From positions 7,058,001 to 7,122,000 of the forward strand of contig NZ_CP071090.1 of assembly GCF_017301735.1 (NCBI RefSeq): a stretch of 64,000 nucleotides of DNA, in the 5' to 3' direction. Shown piece by piece: positions 50,119-58,974 of the stretch; the stretch's first letter is position 1; each line of letters starts with the position of its first letter. Both the position numbers and the translations under genes were made by a program. The DNA comes from Pyxidicoccus parkwaysis. Its GTDB lineage: Bacteria; Myxococcota; Myxococcia; Myxococcales; Myxococcaceae. The notes beneath the pieces are model-generated. The model was not told where the DNA came from. It did not search any database and saw only the letters and a program-made list of their open reading frames with translations.

Positions 50119-51411
50119 CTACTCGAAGAGGGACACCTCGGCGAGCTGGTAGATGAACCGGCCGACGCCGTTGTTCCCGTCGGCGTATGACGTCCCCGTG
50201 AGCCGCACGTAGCGGACCGGCCCCACGTCCTCCAGCGCCGACTCTCCGAAGAGGCGCGAGTCGTACCGGGTGAGCCCGCCATCGAAGGGGCTGTCCCACT
50301 GGGTCTGGTCGGTGAAGGGCTGCCGGCCCCAATCCACGGGGTCCTCCGACATCAACAGTGGGGCCAGAGCCATGCGCGACCACTGCTCGCCGTCCAGGCT
50401 GCCCTCGAGGATGAAGTAATACAGGTACGAGCCGCCCATGCCGCGCACCACGGCATGCCGCAGCCGCGTCGGCTCGGGCAGCGTGAGGATGAGCCAGGGA
50501 ACCTCGAGTGGTGTCTTGACCGGCACCGGCTCCAGCCGTCCATCCGTCCACGGGCAGGGGCCGCCGGGCTCGGGCGCGGGCTCGCACGGTATGCCCCGGC
50601 TGATGGGGCGCAGGTTGCCGGCGGGCAGCGGCAGTACACCCGTGCGCCACTCCTGGCGGAAGTCCAGGGTGGAGTGCAGCGCGCCCGTCGGGAAGAAGGT
50701 CCACTCGCCGATGCTCAGCGCCCGCAGCTGCAGCTCGGGGCTGGCGAAGTCCTCCAGCACATAGGGGCTCACCGTCCACGGAGAGGTCGCGCCCCACGCG
50801 CGGAACAGCGGCTGCCCGCCGCTCGTGAGGATGAGCACCGGGTCGGGCACCGACGGTGGCCCGGGCACCACCGCGTTCTCTGGCGTGGTGACATTGGCCA
50901 GCTCGCCGGTGACGGGCACCTCCGGCGTGGGTGGCGCCTCCGCGAAGGACACGACGAAACCGTCGGGCCCCGGCGTCGCCGTCAGGCGCGCGTCCCACGT
51001 CTTCAAGAGCGGCAGCTCCACGTCGTCCTGGAACACGAAGGACACGAAGGTGCCCGCGCCGTCCTCCTCCAGCAACGAGACGCGGTAGCGATACGGGATG
51101 GTGGCGCCCGGGTAGCTCGGGTCCACCGCCTGCACGTCGCCGTAGCGCATCTCCAGGAAGTAGTCCCCGGTGCCCTCGGTGGTGGTCGTTCCGTACAGCG
51201 TGAACATCGGGTGCGGATAGTCTCTCGGCGATCCGCCATTGTTCGGCCGCTTCTCCACCTTCGCGCGCTCGTAGGACAACGTCGCGCCCGCCAGGGGCGC
51301 GCCGTCGCGCTGCTGGGCGAGGCCGTAGGCGAAGATGGGGTCCTCCTGCAGCCGGTCACACCCGGCGCAGACGAGCACGAGCAGCCCCAGCGTCTGGAAT
51401 GGATGGCGCAT
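50119..51411 (-). CDS. Lipoprotein paired with TonB-type receptor, copy 1
   Basis: The lipobox is VCAGC (Cys18). The 430-residue protein opens DRLQEDPIFAYGLAQQRDGAPLAGATLSYERAKV, and has an Ig/carboxypeptidase-regulatory-like start, then a beta-sandwich with a discoidin-like end: RHAVVRGMGGSYLYYFILEGSLDGEQWSRM and VGPVRYVRLTGTSY. Surface-exposed lipoproteins paired with receptors (SusD-like in role, not in sequence) capture ligands. The stop of the receptor and the start of this gene are 2 bases apart. It shares about two thirds of its residues with the 54270 copy by eye. Confidence 0.82.
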   Translation of the reverse strand: MRHPFQTLGLLVLVCAGCDRLQEDPIFAYGLAQQRDGAPLAGATLSYERAKVEKRPNNGGSPRDYPHPMFTLYGTTTTEGTGDYFLEMRYGDVQAVDPSYPGATIPYRYRVSLLEEDGAGTFVSFVFQDDVELPLLKTWDARLTATPGPDGFVVSFAEAPPTPEVPVTGELANVTTPENAVVPGPPSVPDPVLILTSGGQPLFRAWGATSPWTVSPYVLEDFASPELQLRALSIGEWTFFPTGALHSTLDFRQEWRTGVLPLPAGNLRPISRGIPCEPAPEPGGPCPWTDGRLEPVPVKTPLEVPWLILTLPEPTRLRHAVVRGMGGSYLYYFILEGSLDGEQWSRMALAPLLMSEDPVDWGRQPFTDQTQWDSPFDGGLTRYDSRLFGESALEDVGPVRYVRLTGTSYADGNNGVGRFIYQLAEVSLFE

Positions 51412-51413
51412 TG

Positions 51414-54173
51414 TCAGTAGCTCCCCTTGAATCCGAGCAGCGGGACGACGACGGGCACGCCCATGGCCTCGCGCTTCAGCTTGCCGCTCCTGCGTGTGTA
51501 CTCGTACGCGAACACCTCCTGCTGCAACGAGAGGTTGAGCACGTCCAGCGAGGCCTCCAGGTTGAAGTCGTCGAGCGCCCAGGACTTCGCCACGCGGAAG
51601 TCCACGCGGAAGAAGGGCGCCAGCCGCTGCACCTGGTCCGCGTCCTTGCGCACCCACGCGAGGTAGTTGTCCGGCGTGCGCACCTCGCGCTGGGTGACGG
51701 AGGAAATCTCGCCGGACTCCGGCCGGCCGGTGTTGAAGTGCAGCACCGTGCCCACCGTCCAGTTGTTGTCGAGCTTGTAGCTGAGCGCCGCGTTGAAGAC
51801 GTGCGCCTGCTCGAAGGCGAAAGCCAGGTCCGCCTCCGCCATCTCCCTCACCGTGGTGTCGTCGTTGTACCGGGCGAAGCGCTTGTGCCTCTTGCTCTGG
51901 ATGAAGCTGTACGTCACCCAGCCGAACCAGTTGCCGCCCAGCGGGTGACGCGCCATCAAGTCAATCCCGTACGCGTAGCCGCTCGCGGCAGGGTCCTCGC
52001 GCAACAGGCCCCGCCGCTGCCGGTTCTCCAGCACCTGCTTCACGTCGAACTCCACCGTGCGCACCAGCGGGTTGTAGAAGGCGTCCGCGCTCAGCTCCAA
52101 TCCCTCGCGCGCCTTCCACTCGGCGCCCACGTCGAACTGCGCGCCGGACTGCAGGCCGTAGCGCAGGCCCGACACGTCCATGGCCGGCAGGTGCAGCAGG
52201 ATGGTGGGCGGCTGGTGGAAGAGCCCCGCACCGCCCTTGAGGGTGAGCACGTCCGTGAGCTGGTGGCGCACCGTGAGGCGCGGCTCCACGGCGACGTGCT
52301 GGATGCCGGGCACCAGGTGGTACGCGTCCACGCGCGCGCCGGGCAGCACCAGCCACCTCTCCGCGGGCCGCCACGTCACCGACGCGTACGCGCCAGACAT
52401 GGTGCCCAGCGACGAGGGCTGCTTGAGCGGGTGCGCCTCATCCGTGGGCCGCCAGCCCGGAGGCCGCGCGGAGCCCGTCGCCGTGGCGGCCACGCGCCGG
52501 TGCTCCACGTCCCCGCCGAGCTGCACCTCCACCGCGTCCGACAGCTTCCGCTTCCAGCCCAGGCGGGCCGCGAAGGAGAGCTGGTCCAGCCCGTAGTCGC
52601 CCGAGTCGATTTTCGCGAGCCCATATCCCGGAGGAGGGACCTCCACGGTCCGCTTCCCCACCAGCACCATCTTGTCCAGACCCACCGTGACGCCCAGCTC
52701 GCCCTCACCGCCACCCACGGGGTGCGTGCCCCGCAGATCCACGCGGTGGAAGCGGGTGATGATGGTGCCCCCCAGCCCGCCCTCGTAGTTGCCGGAGTCC
52801 TCGCCGACGTCATCCGAGCTCCCCAGCGCGAACAGCCGCAGCCGGCCCTCGCCCACCTTCTGCTCCACGCGGAGCTGGTAGTCCCAGAAGCCGGCGTGGA
52901 GCGGGTTGTCCTCCCAGGGTTTGAAGATGGCGTAGGCCAGCGGAATCATCAGCCCGGTGTAGCTGTAGCGCCCGGCCACGGTGATGGAGGTGCCCGTGGA
53001 CTCGAAGGGGACCTCGACGAAGCCTCCGGCGTTGATGAGGTCCGCGTAGGCGGTGGCGTGCAGCCGGTCCTCGTGGGGCCGGGACAGCCGGCCCTCCACC
53101 GCGCCGCCCAGCACGCGCCCGTACTGCACCGGCGGCGAGCCTGGATAGAAGTCGATGGCGTCGATGAAGTCCGGGTGGATGACGGCGGGCCCGAGCAGCA
53201 GGTGGTACAGCATGGGGATGCGCACGCCGTCGAGGAAGTAGCCGGTGGCCGCGGGCTGGCCTCCACGAACCACCGGGTAGCCCAGCCCCGAGGCGACGCT
53301 GGCCACGCCGGGCATCAACATGATGACGCGGAACGGGTCGCCCTGCGTGCCGGGCACTTCGCGAATCTCCTGCTCGAACAGGCTGATGCGGGTGACTTCG
53401 GTGCGCGGCCGCTCGTCGCGAACCACCGTCTCGTAGGGGTTCACCGCGGTGGGCTCGAGCCGGTACACGACCTGGACGGACTGCCCCTTCGACAGCGTCT
53501 CCTCGACGGTGAAGGGCAGGTGGCCCGGGGCGCGAATCCGCAGGCGGTGCGTCCCCGGGGGGAGCTCGAGCTCGAAGCGGCCCTGCGCGTCCACCAGCAC
53601 GGCCGGCGCCTCGCCGTCGTCGACGAAGAGCGCGGCATCCGCGAGCAGGCGGCGCGTGCCCTTGGCGCGGACCTCGCCGCGGATGCGGGTCTCGGTGAAG
53701 GCGAGCGCGGCGGGAGGCTCGAAGTGGTAGCTGAAGTGGATGCGCACGCCGACGGGTCGGCCCGCCATGAGCGCGGGGTTGAAGCGAAGGCCCAGGGCGG
53801 CCTTCCGCGCGGCCTCGTTGAGGGGCTCGTGGATGGAGGGCTCCGTCACCGTCGCCTCGGTGACCGTGCCGTGCTCGTCGATGAGGATCAGCAGCTTCAC
53901 GTCGGTCGCGGCGCCCTCAAGCCCCTCGGGCCATACGGCGGGTGAGTCGCTGGCGAGCTCGGGCGGTTTCAGCCACACCGAGCCGCCGTCGGAGGCCAGC
54001 CCGAGGCGGGAGGCATCGTCGGAGGACACGGCCGTGCCGGCATCGGTGGTCTGGACGTCCACCTCCACCGCGCGGGGCTCGCTGGTGGTGGCGGGTGGGG
54101 CCTGGGCCGCGACGAGCCCCGGCAGGGCGGTCAGCGCGAACACGAACAATGCGAGTCGTTGGGGGGAATTCAT
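51414..54173 (-). CDS. TonB-dependent receptor-like protein with TonB C-terminal domain at its N-terminus, copy 1
   Basis: Signal peptide residues 1-23 ends ...LPGLVAA. Residues about 67-152 form a TonB C-terminal domain (LLILIDEHGTVTEATVTEPS, LNEAARKAALGLRFNPAL), normally on the energy transducer. Residues about 163-235 form a carboxypeptidase-regulatory domain, then a plug domain (MLMPGVASVASGLGYPVVRGGQPAATGYFLDGVRIP, QYGRVLGGAVEGR) and a C-terminal barrel ending in VPLLGFKGSY. Having its own TonB domain suggests self-gating or docking to another receptor's plug; this is inferred. No TonB box was identified at the mature N-terminus. Followed by its lipoprotein partner, 2 bases apart. Confidence 0.85.
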   Translation of the reverse strand: MNSPQRLALFVFALTALPGLVAAQAPPATTSEPRAVEVDVQTTDAGTAVSSDDASRLGLASDGGSVWLKPPELASDSPAVWPEGLEGAATDVKLLILIDEHGTVTEATVTEPSIHEPLNEAARKAALGLRFNPALMAGRPVGVRIHFSYHFEPPAALAFTETRIRGEVRAKGTRRLLADAALFVDDGEAPAVLVDAQGRFELELPPGTHRLRIRAPGHLPFTVEETLSKGQSVQVVYRLEPTAVNPYETVVRDERPRTEVTRISLFEQEIREVPGTQGDPFRVIMLMPGVASVASGLGYPVVRGGQPAATGYFLDGVRIPMLYHLLLGPAVIHPDFIDAIDFYPGSPPVQYGRVLGGAVEGRLSRPHEDRLHATAYADLINAGGFVEVPFESTGTSITVAGRYSYTGLMIPLAYAIFKPWEDNPLHAGFWDYQLRVEQKVGEGRLRLFALGSSDDVGEDSGNYEGGLGGTIITRFHRVDLRGTHPVGGGEGELGVTVGLDKMVLVGKRTVEVPPPGYGLAKIDSGDYGLDQLSFAARLGWKRKLSDAVEVQLGGDVEHRRVAATATGSARPPGWRPTDEAHPLKQPSSLGTMSGAYASVTWRPAERWLVLPGARVDAYHLVPGIQHVAVEPRLTVRHQLTDVLTLKGGAGLFHQPPTILLHLPAMDVSGLRYGLQSGAQFDVGAEWKAREGLELSADAFYNPLVRTVEFDVKQVLENRQRRGLLREDPAASGYAYGIDLMARHPLGGNWFGWVTYSFIQSKRHKRFARYNDDTTVREMAEADLAFAFEQAHVFNAALSYKLDNNWTVGTVLHFNTGRPESGEISSVTQREVRTPDNYLAWVRKDADQVQRLAPFFRVDFRVAKSWALDDFNLEASLDVLNLSLQQEVFAYEYTRRSGKLKREAMGVPVVVPLLGFKGSY

Positions 54174-54229
54174 GGCCTGAACGGGATACGCTGGCAGGTC
54201 TACCCACTGGCTCTCGCGCCCCCGCGACA

Positions 54230-54250
54230 GCACGCGCAAACGAAACTGTC
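54230..54250 (-). promoter_or_regulatory. Conserved upstream motif, receptor copy 1
   Basis: On the minus strand this reads GACAGTTTCG, then a T-rich TTTGCGCGTGC. It is preceded by TTG, so TTGACA forms a consensus -35 hexamer. A -10 at standard spacing is weak. The same block with three base changes stands before receptor copy 2 (58383-58403), while the bases around it differ, suggesting a common regulatory site. Confidence 0.5.
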
Positions 54251-54269
54251 AAGACGGCGCAGCCCGGCG

Positions 54270-55568
54270 CTACTCGAAGAGCGACAGCTCCGCGAGGGAG
54301 GAGAAGCCCTGCGGAATGCCCATGTTCCCGCGAGCGTAATTCGCGGCGAACAGCCGCACGTAGCGCACCAGCCCCACGTCCTCCAGGGGCGCCTCTCCGA
54401 AGCCCATCCCGTCGAACTCGTAGAGCGGCCCGTCGAAGGGGCTGTCATACCGGGTCATGTCCGCGAACTGCCGGCGGCTGCCCAGCGCCAGGTGCGACAG
54501 GTTCTCGGACACCCGCAGGGGGGAGATGGCCAGCACGGACCACGTCTCGCCGTCCGCGCTGCCCTCCAACCGGAAGCTGTCCCCGCCCGAGGCACTCATG
54601 CCGCGCACCACGGCGTGCCGCAGACGCACCGGCTCGGGCAGCGTCACCTTCAGAGGGGACGCAGCGCCGTTGCCGCGCGGCACCACGTCCAGCTTCCCGT
54701 CCGTCCACGGACAGGCCCCCTCGGGCGCGGGCTCGCACACCGCGCCCCGGCTGACGGGGCGCAGGCTTCCGCGCGGCATCGGCAGCACCGGCGTCCGCCA
54801 CTCCTGGCGGAAGTCCATGAACGTGTGCGCTGCGCCCAGCGGAGAAAACCACCACTCCCCCAGGGAGAAGGCCCGCAGGCCCACCTCCGGCGCATCGAAG
54901 TCCTCCAGCACATAGGGGTTCGCCGTCCACGGGGAGGGCGCGCCCCACCATCGGAACAGGGGCTTGCCACCGCTGGTGACGAACAGCACCGCCACGGGCT
55001 CGGACGGTGGAAAGGGGACCACCTCTCCGGCCTCGTTGGAGGTGTTGACGACGTTGCCCGTGACGGGCACCTCCGGCGCGGGCGGCGGAGGCTGGAAGGA
55101 CACGGCGATGCCCCCGGGCATCTGCTCCAGTGCCAGGCGCGAGTCCCAGACGCGCAGCGTGGGCAGCTCCACGTCGTCCGCGAAGAGGAAGGACACGACG
55201 GTGCCCGCGCCGTCCTCCTCGCGGTGCGACACGCGGAAGCGATAGGGCCTCGTCGCTTCCGGAATGGGCGAGTTGGGGTCCGGCGCCTGCACGTCGCCGT
55301 AGCGCATCTCCAGGAAGTAGTCCCCCGAGGCCTCGGTGGTGGCCGTCCCGTAGGGCTCCCACTCGGGCTCCGGGAAGGGAACCGGGGGTCCTCCCGTGTT
55401 CGGCGGATAGACGACCCTGGCGCGCTCGTACGACAGCGTCGCGCCCGCCAGCGGCGAGCCGTCGCGCTGCTGGGCGAGGCCATAGGCGAAGATGGGGTCG
55501 TCCTGCAGGCGGTCGCACGCGGTGCACAGCACGGCGAGCGTCACCAGGGTCCGAAATGGCAGGCGCAT
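54270..55568 (-). CDS. Lipoprotein paired with TonB-type receptor, copy 2
   Basis: Lipobox LCTAC (Cys18). It is the paralogue of 50119-51411 with the same start, DRLQDDPIFAYGLAQQRDGSPLAGATLSYERARV, the YFLEMRYGDVQA segment and the discoidin-like end (RHAVVRGMSASGGDSFRLEGSADGETW). Differences cluster in the loop after PPNTGG and in the C-terminal third, where ligand contact is likely. It starts one base before the stop of receptor copy 2 on the same strand, so expression is tightly linked. Function as ligand-capturing partner is inferred. Confidence 0.83.
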   Translation of the reverse strand: MRLPFRTLVTLAVLCTACDRLQDDPIFAYGLAQQRDGSPLAGATLSYERARVVYPPNTGGPPVPFPEPEWEPYGTATTEASGDYFLEMRYGDVQAPDPNSPIPEATRPYRFRVSHREEDGAGTVVSFLFADDVELPTLRVWDSRLALEQMPGGIAVSFQPPPPAPEVPVTGNVVNTSNEAGEVVPFPPSEPVAVLFVTSGGKPLFRWWGAPSPWTANPYVLEDFDAPEVGLRAFSLGEWWFSPLGAAHTFMDFRQEWRTPVLPMPRGSLRPVSRGAVCEPAPEGACPWTDGKLDVVPRGNGAASPLKVTLPEPVRLRHAVVRGMSASGGDSFRLEGSADGETWSVLAISPLRVSENLSHLALGSRRQFADMTRYDSPFDGPLYEFDGMGFGEAPLEDVGLVRYVRLFAANYARGNMGIPQGFSSLAELSLFE

Positions 55569-55569
55569 C

Positions 55570-58326
55570 TCAGTAGCTCCCCTTCAAACCCAGCATCGGA
55601 ACGATGACGGGCAGCCCCTTGGACTCCCGATGCAGCTTGCCGGCCTTGCGCGTGTACTCGTACGCGTACACCTCCTGCTGCAGGGAGAGGTTGAGGATGT
55701 CCAGGTAGGCCTCCAGGTTGAAGTCCTGCATGGACCAGGACCTCGCGGCGCGGAAGTCCACGCGGAAGAAGGGCGCCAGTCGCTGCACCTGGTCCGCGTC
55801 CTTGCGCACCCACGAGAAGTAGTTGTCCGACGTGCGCACCTCGCGCTGGGTGACGGAGGAAATCTCGCCGGACTCCGGCCGGCCGGTGTTGAAGTGCAGC
55901 ACCGTGCCCACCGTCCAGTTGTTGTCGAGCTTGTAGCTGAGCGCCGCGTTGAAGACGTGCGCCTGCTCGAAGGCGAAAGCCAGGTCTGCCTCCGCCATCT
56001 CCCGCACCGTGGTGTCGTCGTTGTACCGGGCGAAGCGCTTGTGCCTCTTGCTCTGGATGAAGCTGTACGTCACCCAGCCGAACCAGTTGCCTCCCAGCGG
56101 GTGGCGCGCCATCAAATCGATGCCGTACGCGTAGCCGCTCGCGGCCGGGTCCTCGCGCAGCAGGCCCCGCCGCTGCCGGTTCTCCAGCACCTGCTTCACG
56201 TCGAACTCCACCGTGCGCGACAGCGGGTTGTAGAAGGCGTCCGCGCTCAGCTCCAATCCCTCGCGCGCCTTCCACTCGGCGCCCACGTCGAACTGCGCGC
56301 CCTTCTGCAGGCCGTAGCGCAGGCCCGACACGTCCATGGCCGGCAGGTGCAGCAGGATGGTGGGCGGCTGGTGGAAGAGCCCCGCGCCGCCCTTGAGCGT
56401 GAGCTTCTCCGTGAGCTGGTGGCGCACGGTGAGACGCGGCTCCACGGCGACCTGCTGGATGCCAGGCACCAGGTGATACACGTCCACGCGCGCGCCGGGC
56501 ACCACCAGCCACCGCTCGGAGGGCCGCCAGTTCACGGACGTGAAGGCGCCGGCGAAGGTGCCCAGCGACGAGGGCTGCTTGAGCGGATGCGCCTCATCCG
56601 TGGGCCGCCAGCCCGGAGGCCGCGCGGAGCCGGTGATGGTGGTGGCCACGCGCCGGTGCTCCACATCTCCGCCAAGCTGCACCTCCACCGCGTCCGACAG
56701 GCGCCGCTTCCAGCCCGCACGAGCCGAGAAGGTGAGCTGGTCCAGGCCGTACTCCCCCGTGACGACCTTCACGAGTCCCTCCTGCCCCGGCTGATGCATC
56801 GTCTCCCGGCCCACGAGCCCCACCTCGTCCAGGCCCACCGTGACGCCCAGCTCGCCCTCGCCGCCCGCCACGGGATGCGTGCCGCGCAGGTCCACGCGGT
56901 GGAAGCGCGAGACGATGGTGCCGCCCAGTCCGCCCTCGTAGTTGCCGGAGTCCTCACCGGCGTCATCCGAGCTGCCCAGTGCGAAGAGGCGCAGCCGGCC
57001 CTCGCCCACCTTCTGTTCCACGCGGAGCTGGTAGTCCCAGAAGCCGGCGTGAAGGGGGTTGTCCTCCTCGTTGTTGAAGATGGCGTAGGCCACCGGAATC
57101 AGCAGCCCGGTGTAGCTGTAGCGGCCCGCCACGGAGATGGAGGTGCCCGTCTTCTCGAAGGGGTACTCGATGAAGCCGCCCGCGTTGATGAGGTCCGCGT
57201 AGGCGGTGGCGTGGAGCCGGTCCTCACGGGGCCGCGAGAGGCGCCCCTCCACCGCGCCGCCCAGCACGCGCCCGTACTGCACCGGCGGCGAGCCCGGATA
57301 GAAGTCGATGGTGTCGATGAAGTCCGGGTGGATGACGGCGGGCCCGAGCAGCAGGTGGTACAGCATGGGGACGCGCACGCCGTCGAGGAAGTAGCCGGTG
57401 GCCGCGGGCTGACCACCACGCACCACCGGGTAGCCCAGGCCGGACGCGACGCTGGCCACTCCGGGCATCAGCATGATGACCCGGAACGGGTCGCCCTGTG
57501 TGCCGGGCACCTCGCGAAGCTCCTGCGCGTGCAGGCTGATGCGCGTGACTTCGGTGCGCGGCTTGTCATCCCGCACAATCGTCTCGTAGGGATTCACCAC
57601 GGCGGGCTGGAGCCGGTACACCACCTCGAGGGACTGCCCCGGTATCACCGACTCCTCGAAGGTGAAGGGCTGGTGGCCCGGCGCGCGGACCAGGAAGTGG
57701 TGCGTGCCCGCGGGGACTTCGAGTTCGAAGCGGCCCTGCTCGTCCACCAACGCGGCCGGCTCCTCGCCTCCGTCCACGAAGAGCGCGGCATCCTTCAGCA
57801 GACGGCGCGTGCCCCGGGCACGCACCTCGCCGTGGATGCGGGCCGTGGTGGACGCGAGCCCGGCGGGCGGCTCGAAGTGGTAGCTGAAGTGGATGCGCAC
57901 GCCGACGGGCCTGCCCGCCATGAGCGCGGGGGTGAAGCGCAGGCCCAGGGCGGCCGTCCGCGCGGCCTCGTTGAGAGGCTCGTACACGGAGGGCTCCGCG
58001 ACCTTCGCCTCGGTGACGGCGCCGTGCTCGTCGACGACGAGCAGCAGCTTCACGTCGGAAGTGGCGCCCTGGAATCCCCCGGGCCACGCGGCGGGCGAGT
58101 CGGTGACCAGCGTGGGCGGCTGCAGCCACACCGCGCCGCCGTCCGCCTCCAACCCCAGGCGGGAAGCGTCGTCGGAGGAGACGGCGGTGCCCGCATCCGT
58201 CGCCTGCACATCCACCTCCACCGCGCGGGGCTCGCTGGTGGCTGCGGGAGGCGCCTGGGCGCCCACGACGCCCGGCAGTGCCGCCAGCGTGAAGAGCAAG
58301 CGTGCGAGTCGTTCGGAGGAGTTCAT
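55570..58326 (-). CDS. TonB-dependent receptor-like protein with TonB C-terminal domain at its N-terminus, copy 2
   Basis: ATG at 58326 followed by a signal (LLFTLAALPGVVGA). Same architecture as copy 1: TonB C-terminal domain about residue 67-152 (VKLLLVVDEHGAVTEAKVAEPS), carboxypeptidase-regulatory domain, plug (MLMPGVASVASGLGYPVVRGG), and a barrel ending VPMLGLKGSY. Long blocks of the barrel and plug are nearly identical between the copies at the DNA level (for example 51700-52060 against 55860-56220), while the N-terminal part and the loop near YGLAKIDSG/EGLVKVVTG diverge. That suggests gene conversion or selection on surface loops. It is the first gene of the pair on this strand. Confidence 0.85.
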   Translation of the reverse strand: MNSSERLARLLFTLAALPGVVGAQAPPAATSEPRAVEVDVQATDAGTAVSSDDASRLGLEADGGAVWLQPPTLVTDSPAAWPGGFQGATSDVKLLLVVDEHGAVTEAKVAEPSVYEPLNEAARTAALGLRFTPALMAGRPVGVRIHFSYHFEPPAGLASTTARIHGEVRARGTRRLLKDAALFVDGGEEPAALVDEQGRFELEVPAGTHHFLVRAPGHQPFTFEESVIPGQSLEVVYRLQPAVVNPYETIVRDDKPRTEVTRISLHAQELREVPGTQGDPFRVIMLMPGVASVASGLGYPVVRGGQPAATGYFLDGVRVPMLYHLLLGPAVIHPDFIDTIDFYPGSPPVQYGRVLGGAVEGRLSRPREDRLHATAYADLINAGGFIEYPFEKTGTSISVAGRYSYTGLLIPVAYAIFNNEEDNPLHAGFWDYQLRVEQKVGEGRLRLFALGSSDDAGEDSGNYEGGLGGTIVSRFHRVDLRGTHPVAGGEGELGVTVGLDEVGLVGRETMHQPGQEGLVKVVTGEYGLDQLTFSARAGWKRRLSDAVEVQLGGDVEHRRVATTITGSARPPGWRPTDEAHPLKQPSSLGTFAGAFTSVNWRPSERWLVVPGARVDVYHLVPGIQQVAVEPRLTVRHQLTEKLTLKGGAGLFHQPPTILLHLPAMDVSGLRYGLQKGAQFDVGAEWKAREGLELSADAFYNPLSRTVEFDVKQVLENRQRRGLLREDPAASGYAYGIDLMARHPLGGNWFGWVTYSFIQSKRHKRFARYNDDTTVREMAEADLAFAFEQAHVFNAALSYKLDNNWTVGTVLHFNTGRPESGEISSVTQREVRTSDNYFSWVRKDADQVQRLAPFFRVDFRAARSWSMQDFNLEAYLDILNLSLQQEVYAYEYTRKAGKLHRESKGLPVIVPMLGLKGSY

Positions 58327-58382
58327 GGCCTGTACGGCATCCTCCGCCAATTTCGCCCTTTGGCCGTCGCGACCCCGTGACT

Positions 58383-58403
58383 GCATGCGCGAGCGAAACT
58401 GTC
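58383..58403 (-). promoter_or_regulatory. Conserved upstream motif, receptor copy 2
   Basis: The minus strand reads GACAGTTTCGCTCGCGCATGC; 18 of 21 positions agree with the element before receptor copy 1. Here the -35-like bases are ATAGAC, weaker than the other copy. It lies about 57 bases before the start. Confidence 0.5.
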
Positions 58404-58485
58404 TATCCCCCGTGCCGGGTGGGCTTCCGTGTCCAGGACGCGCGGCGGCGGCCCGCAACCATCCGGGACGCGGAATGAAAAGCCA

Positions 58486-58517
58486 TTGACTCTGCACCTT
58501 GGTGCAGACCGTAGCCT
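58486..58517 (+). promoter_or_regulatory. MerR-type promoter with 20-bp spacer and palindromic operator
   Basis: TTGACT (58486-58491) and TAGCCT (58512-58517) are separated by 20 bases, much longer than 17. Between them lies CTGCACC-TT-GGTGCAG (58492-58507), a perfect 16-bp palindrome. This matches MerR-family promoters such as that of zntA. The start codon ATG at 58525 is only seven bases after the -10, so the transcript is probably leaderless. The regulator is likely the MerR gene at 58943. Confidence 0.85.
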
Positions 58518-58524
58518 TCCCAGC

Positions 58525-58974
58525 ATGAACCGGAACGACACCCTCCGAATCACGTCCCGCATCGTCTGGGCCAGCGCCCTCTACGACCTCCTCGTCACCA
58601 TCCCCTTCGCCACGCCTTTCACGGCCAGCTGGCTCCTCCAGCGCATGAACCAGCTGCACGTGTGGCTGGGCATGCCCGGGGCCGCCATGCCGGACTTCGC
58701 GCCGATGCACCTGTTCTTCGTGAGCCTCATGGGCTCCATCGTCACGCTGTGGGCGCTGCTGCGCCTGGGGCGCCCGGAGCCGCTCTTCGGCGCGGTGGAC
58801 ACTGCTGGGCGCGCGCTCTTCTCGCTGTGGATGGCCTGGGCGCTCTGGAACGGGCAGTCGAGCGTGCTCGCCGTCTTCCTCGTGCTGGAGCTGACGTGGT
58901 TCTTCGTCCAGGGCGGTGCCATTCTCTGGTGGAGGAACCACCATGAGCACTCGCGCTTCTCCGCCGCGACCTGA
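58525..58974 (+). CDS. Small four-helix membrane protein under a MerR-type promoter
   Basis: The 149-residue chain has about four hydrophobic helices: ASALYDLLVTIPFATPFTASWL, MHLFFVSLMGSIVTLWALLRL, RALFSLWMAWALW, and SVLAVFLVLELTWFFVQGGAI. No known transporter motif. The start lies too close to the -10 box for a ribosome site, so it is likely read from a leaderless mRNA. It overlaps the regulator gene by 32 bases, and the two are co-transcribed. It may be a membrane component of metal or redox stress defence; unproved. Confidence 0.8.
   Translation: MNRNDTLRITSRIVWASALYDLLVTIPFATPFTASWLLQRMNQLHVWLGMPGAAMPDFAPMHLFFVSLMGSIVTLWALLRLGRPEPLFGAVDTAGRALFSLWMAWALWNGQSSVLAVFLVLELTWFFVQGGAILWWRNHHEHSRFSAAT

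Larger units (their letters stand above)
50119..58326 (-). repeat. Tandem duplication of a receptor-lipoprotein pair
   Basis: Two units of about 4.1 kb each: 54270-58326 and 50119-54173. Each holds a receptor gene followed, within 1-2 bases, by its lipoprotein gene. The barrel-coding region is nearly identical for hundreds of bases, while loop and lipoprotein C-terminal regions differ. The conserved promoter block was duplicated with the unit. Confidence 0.85.
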
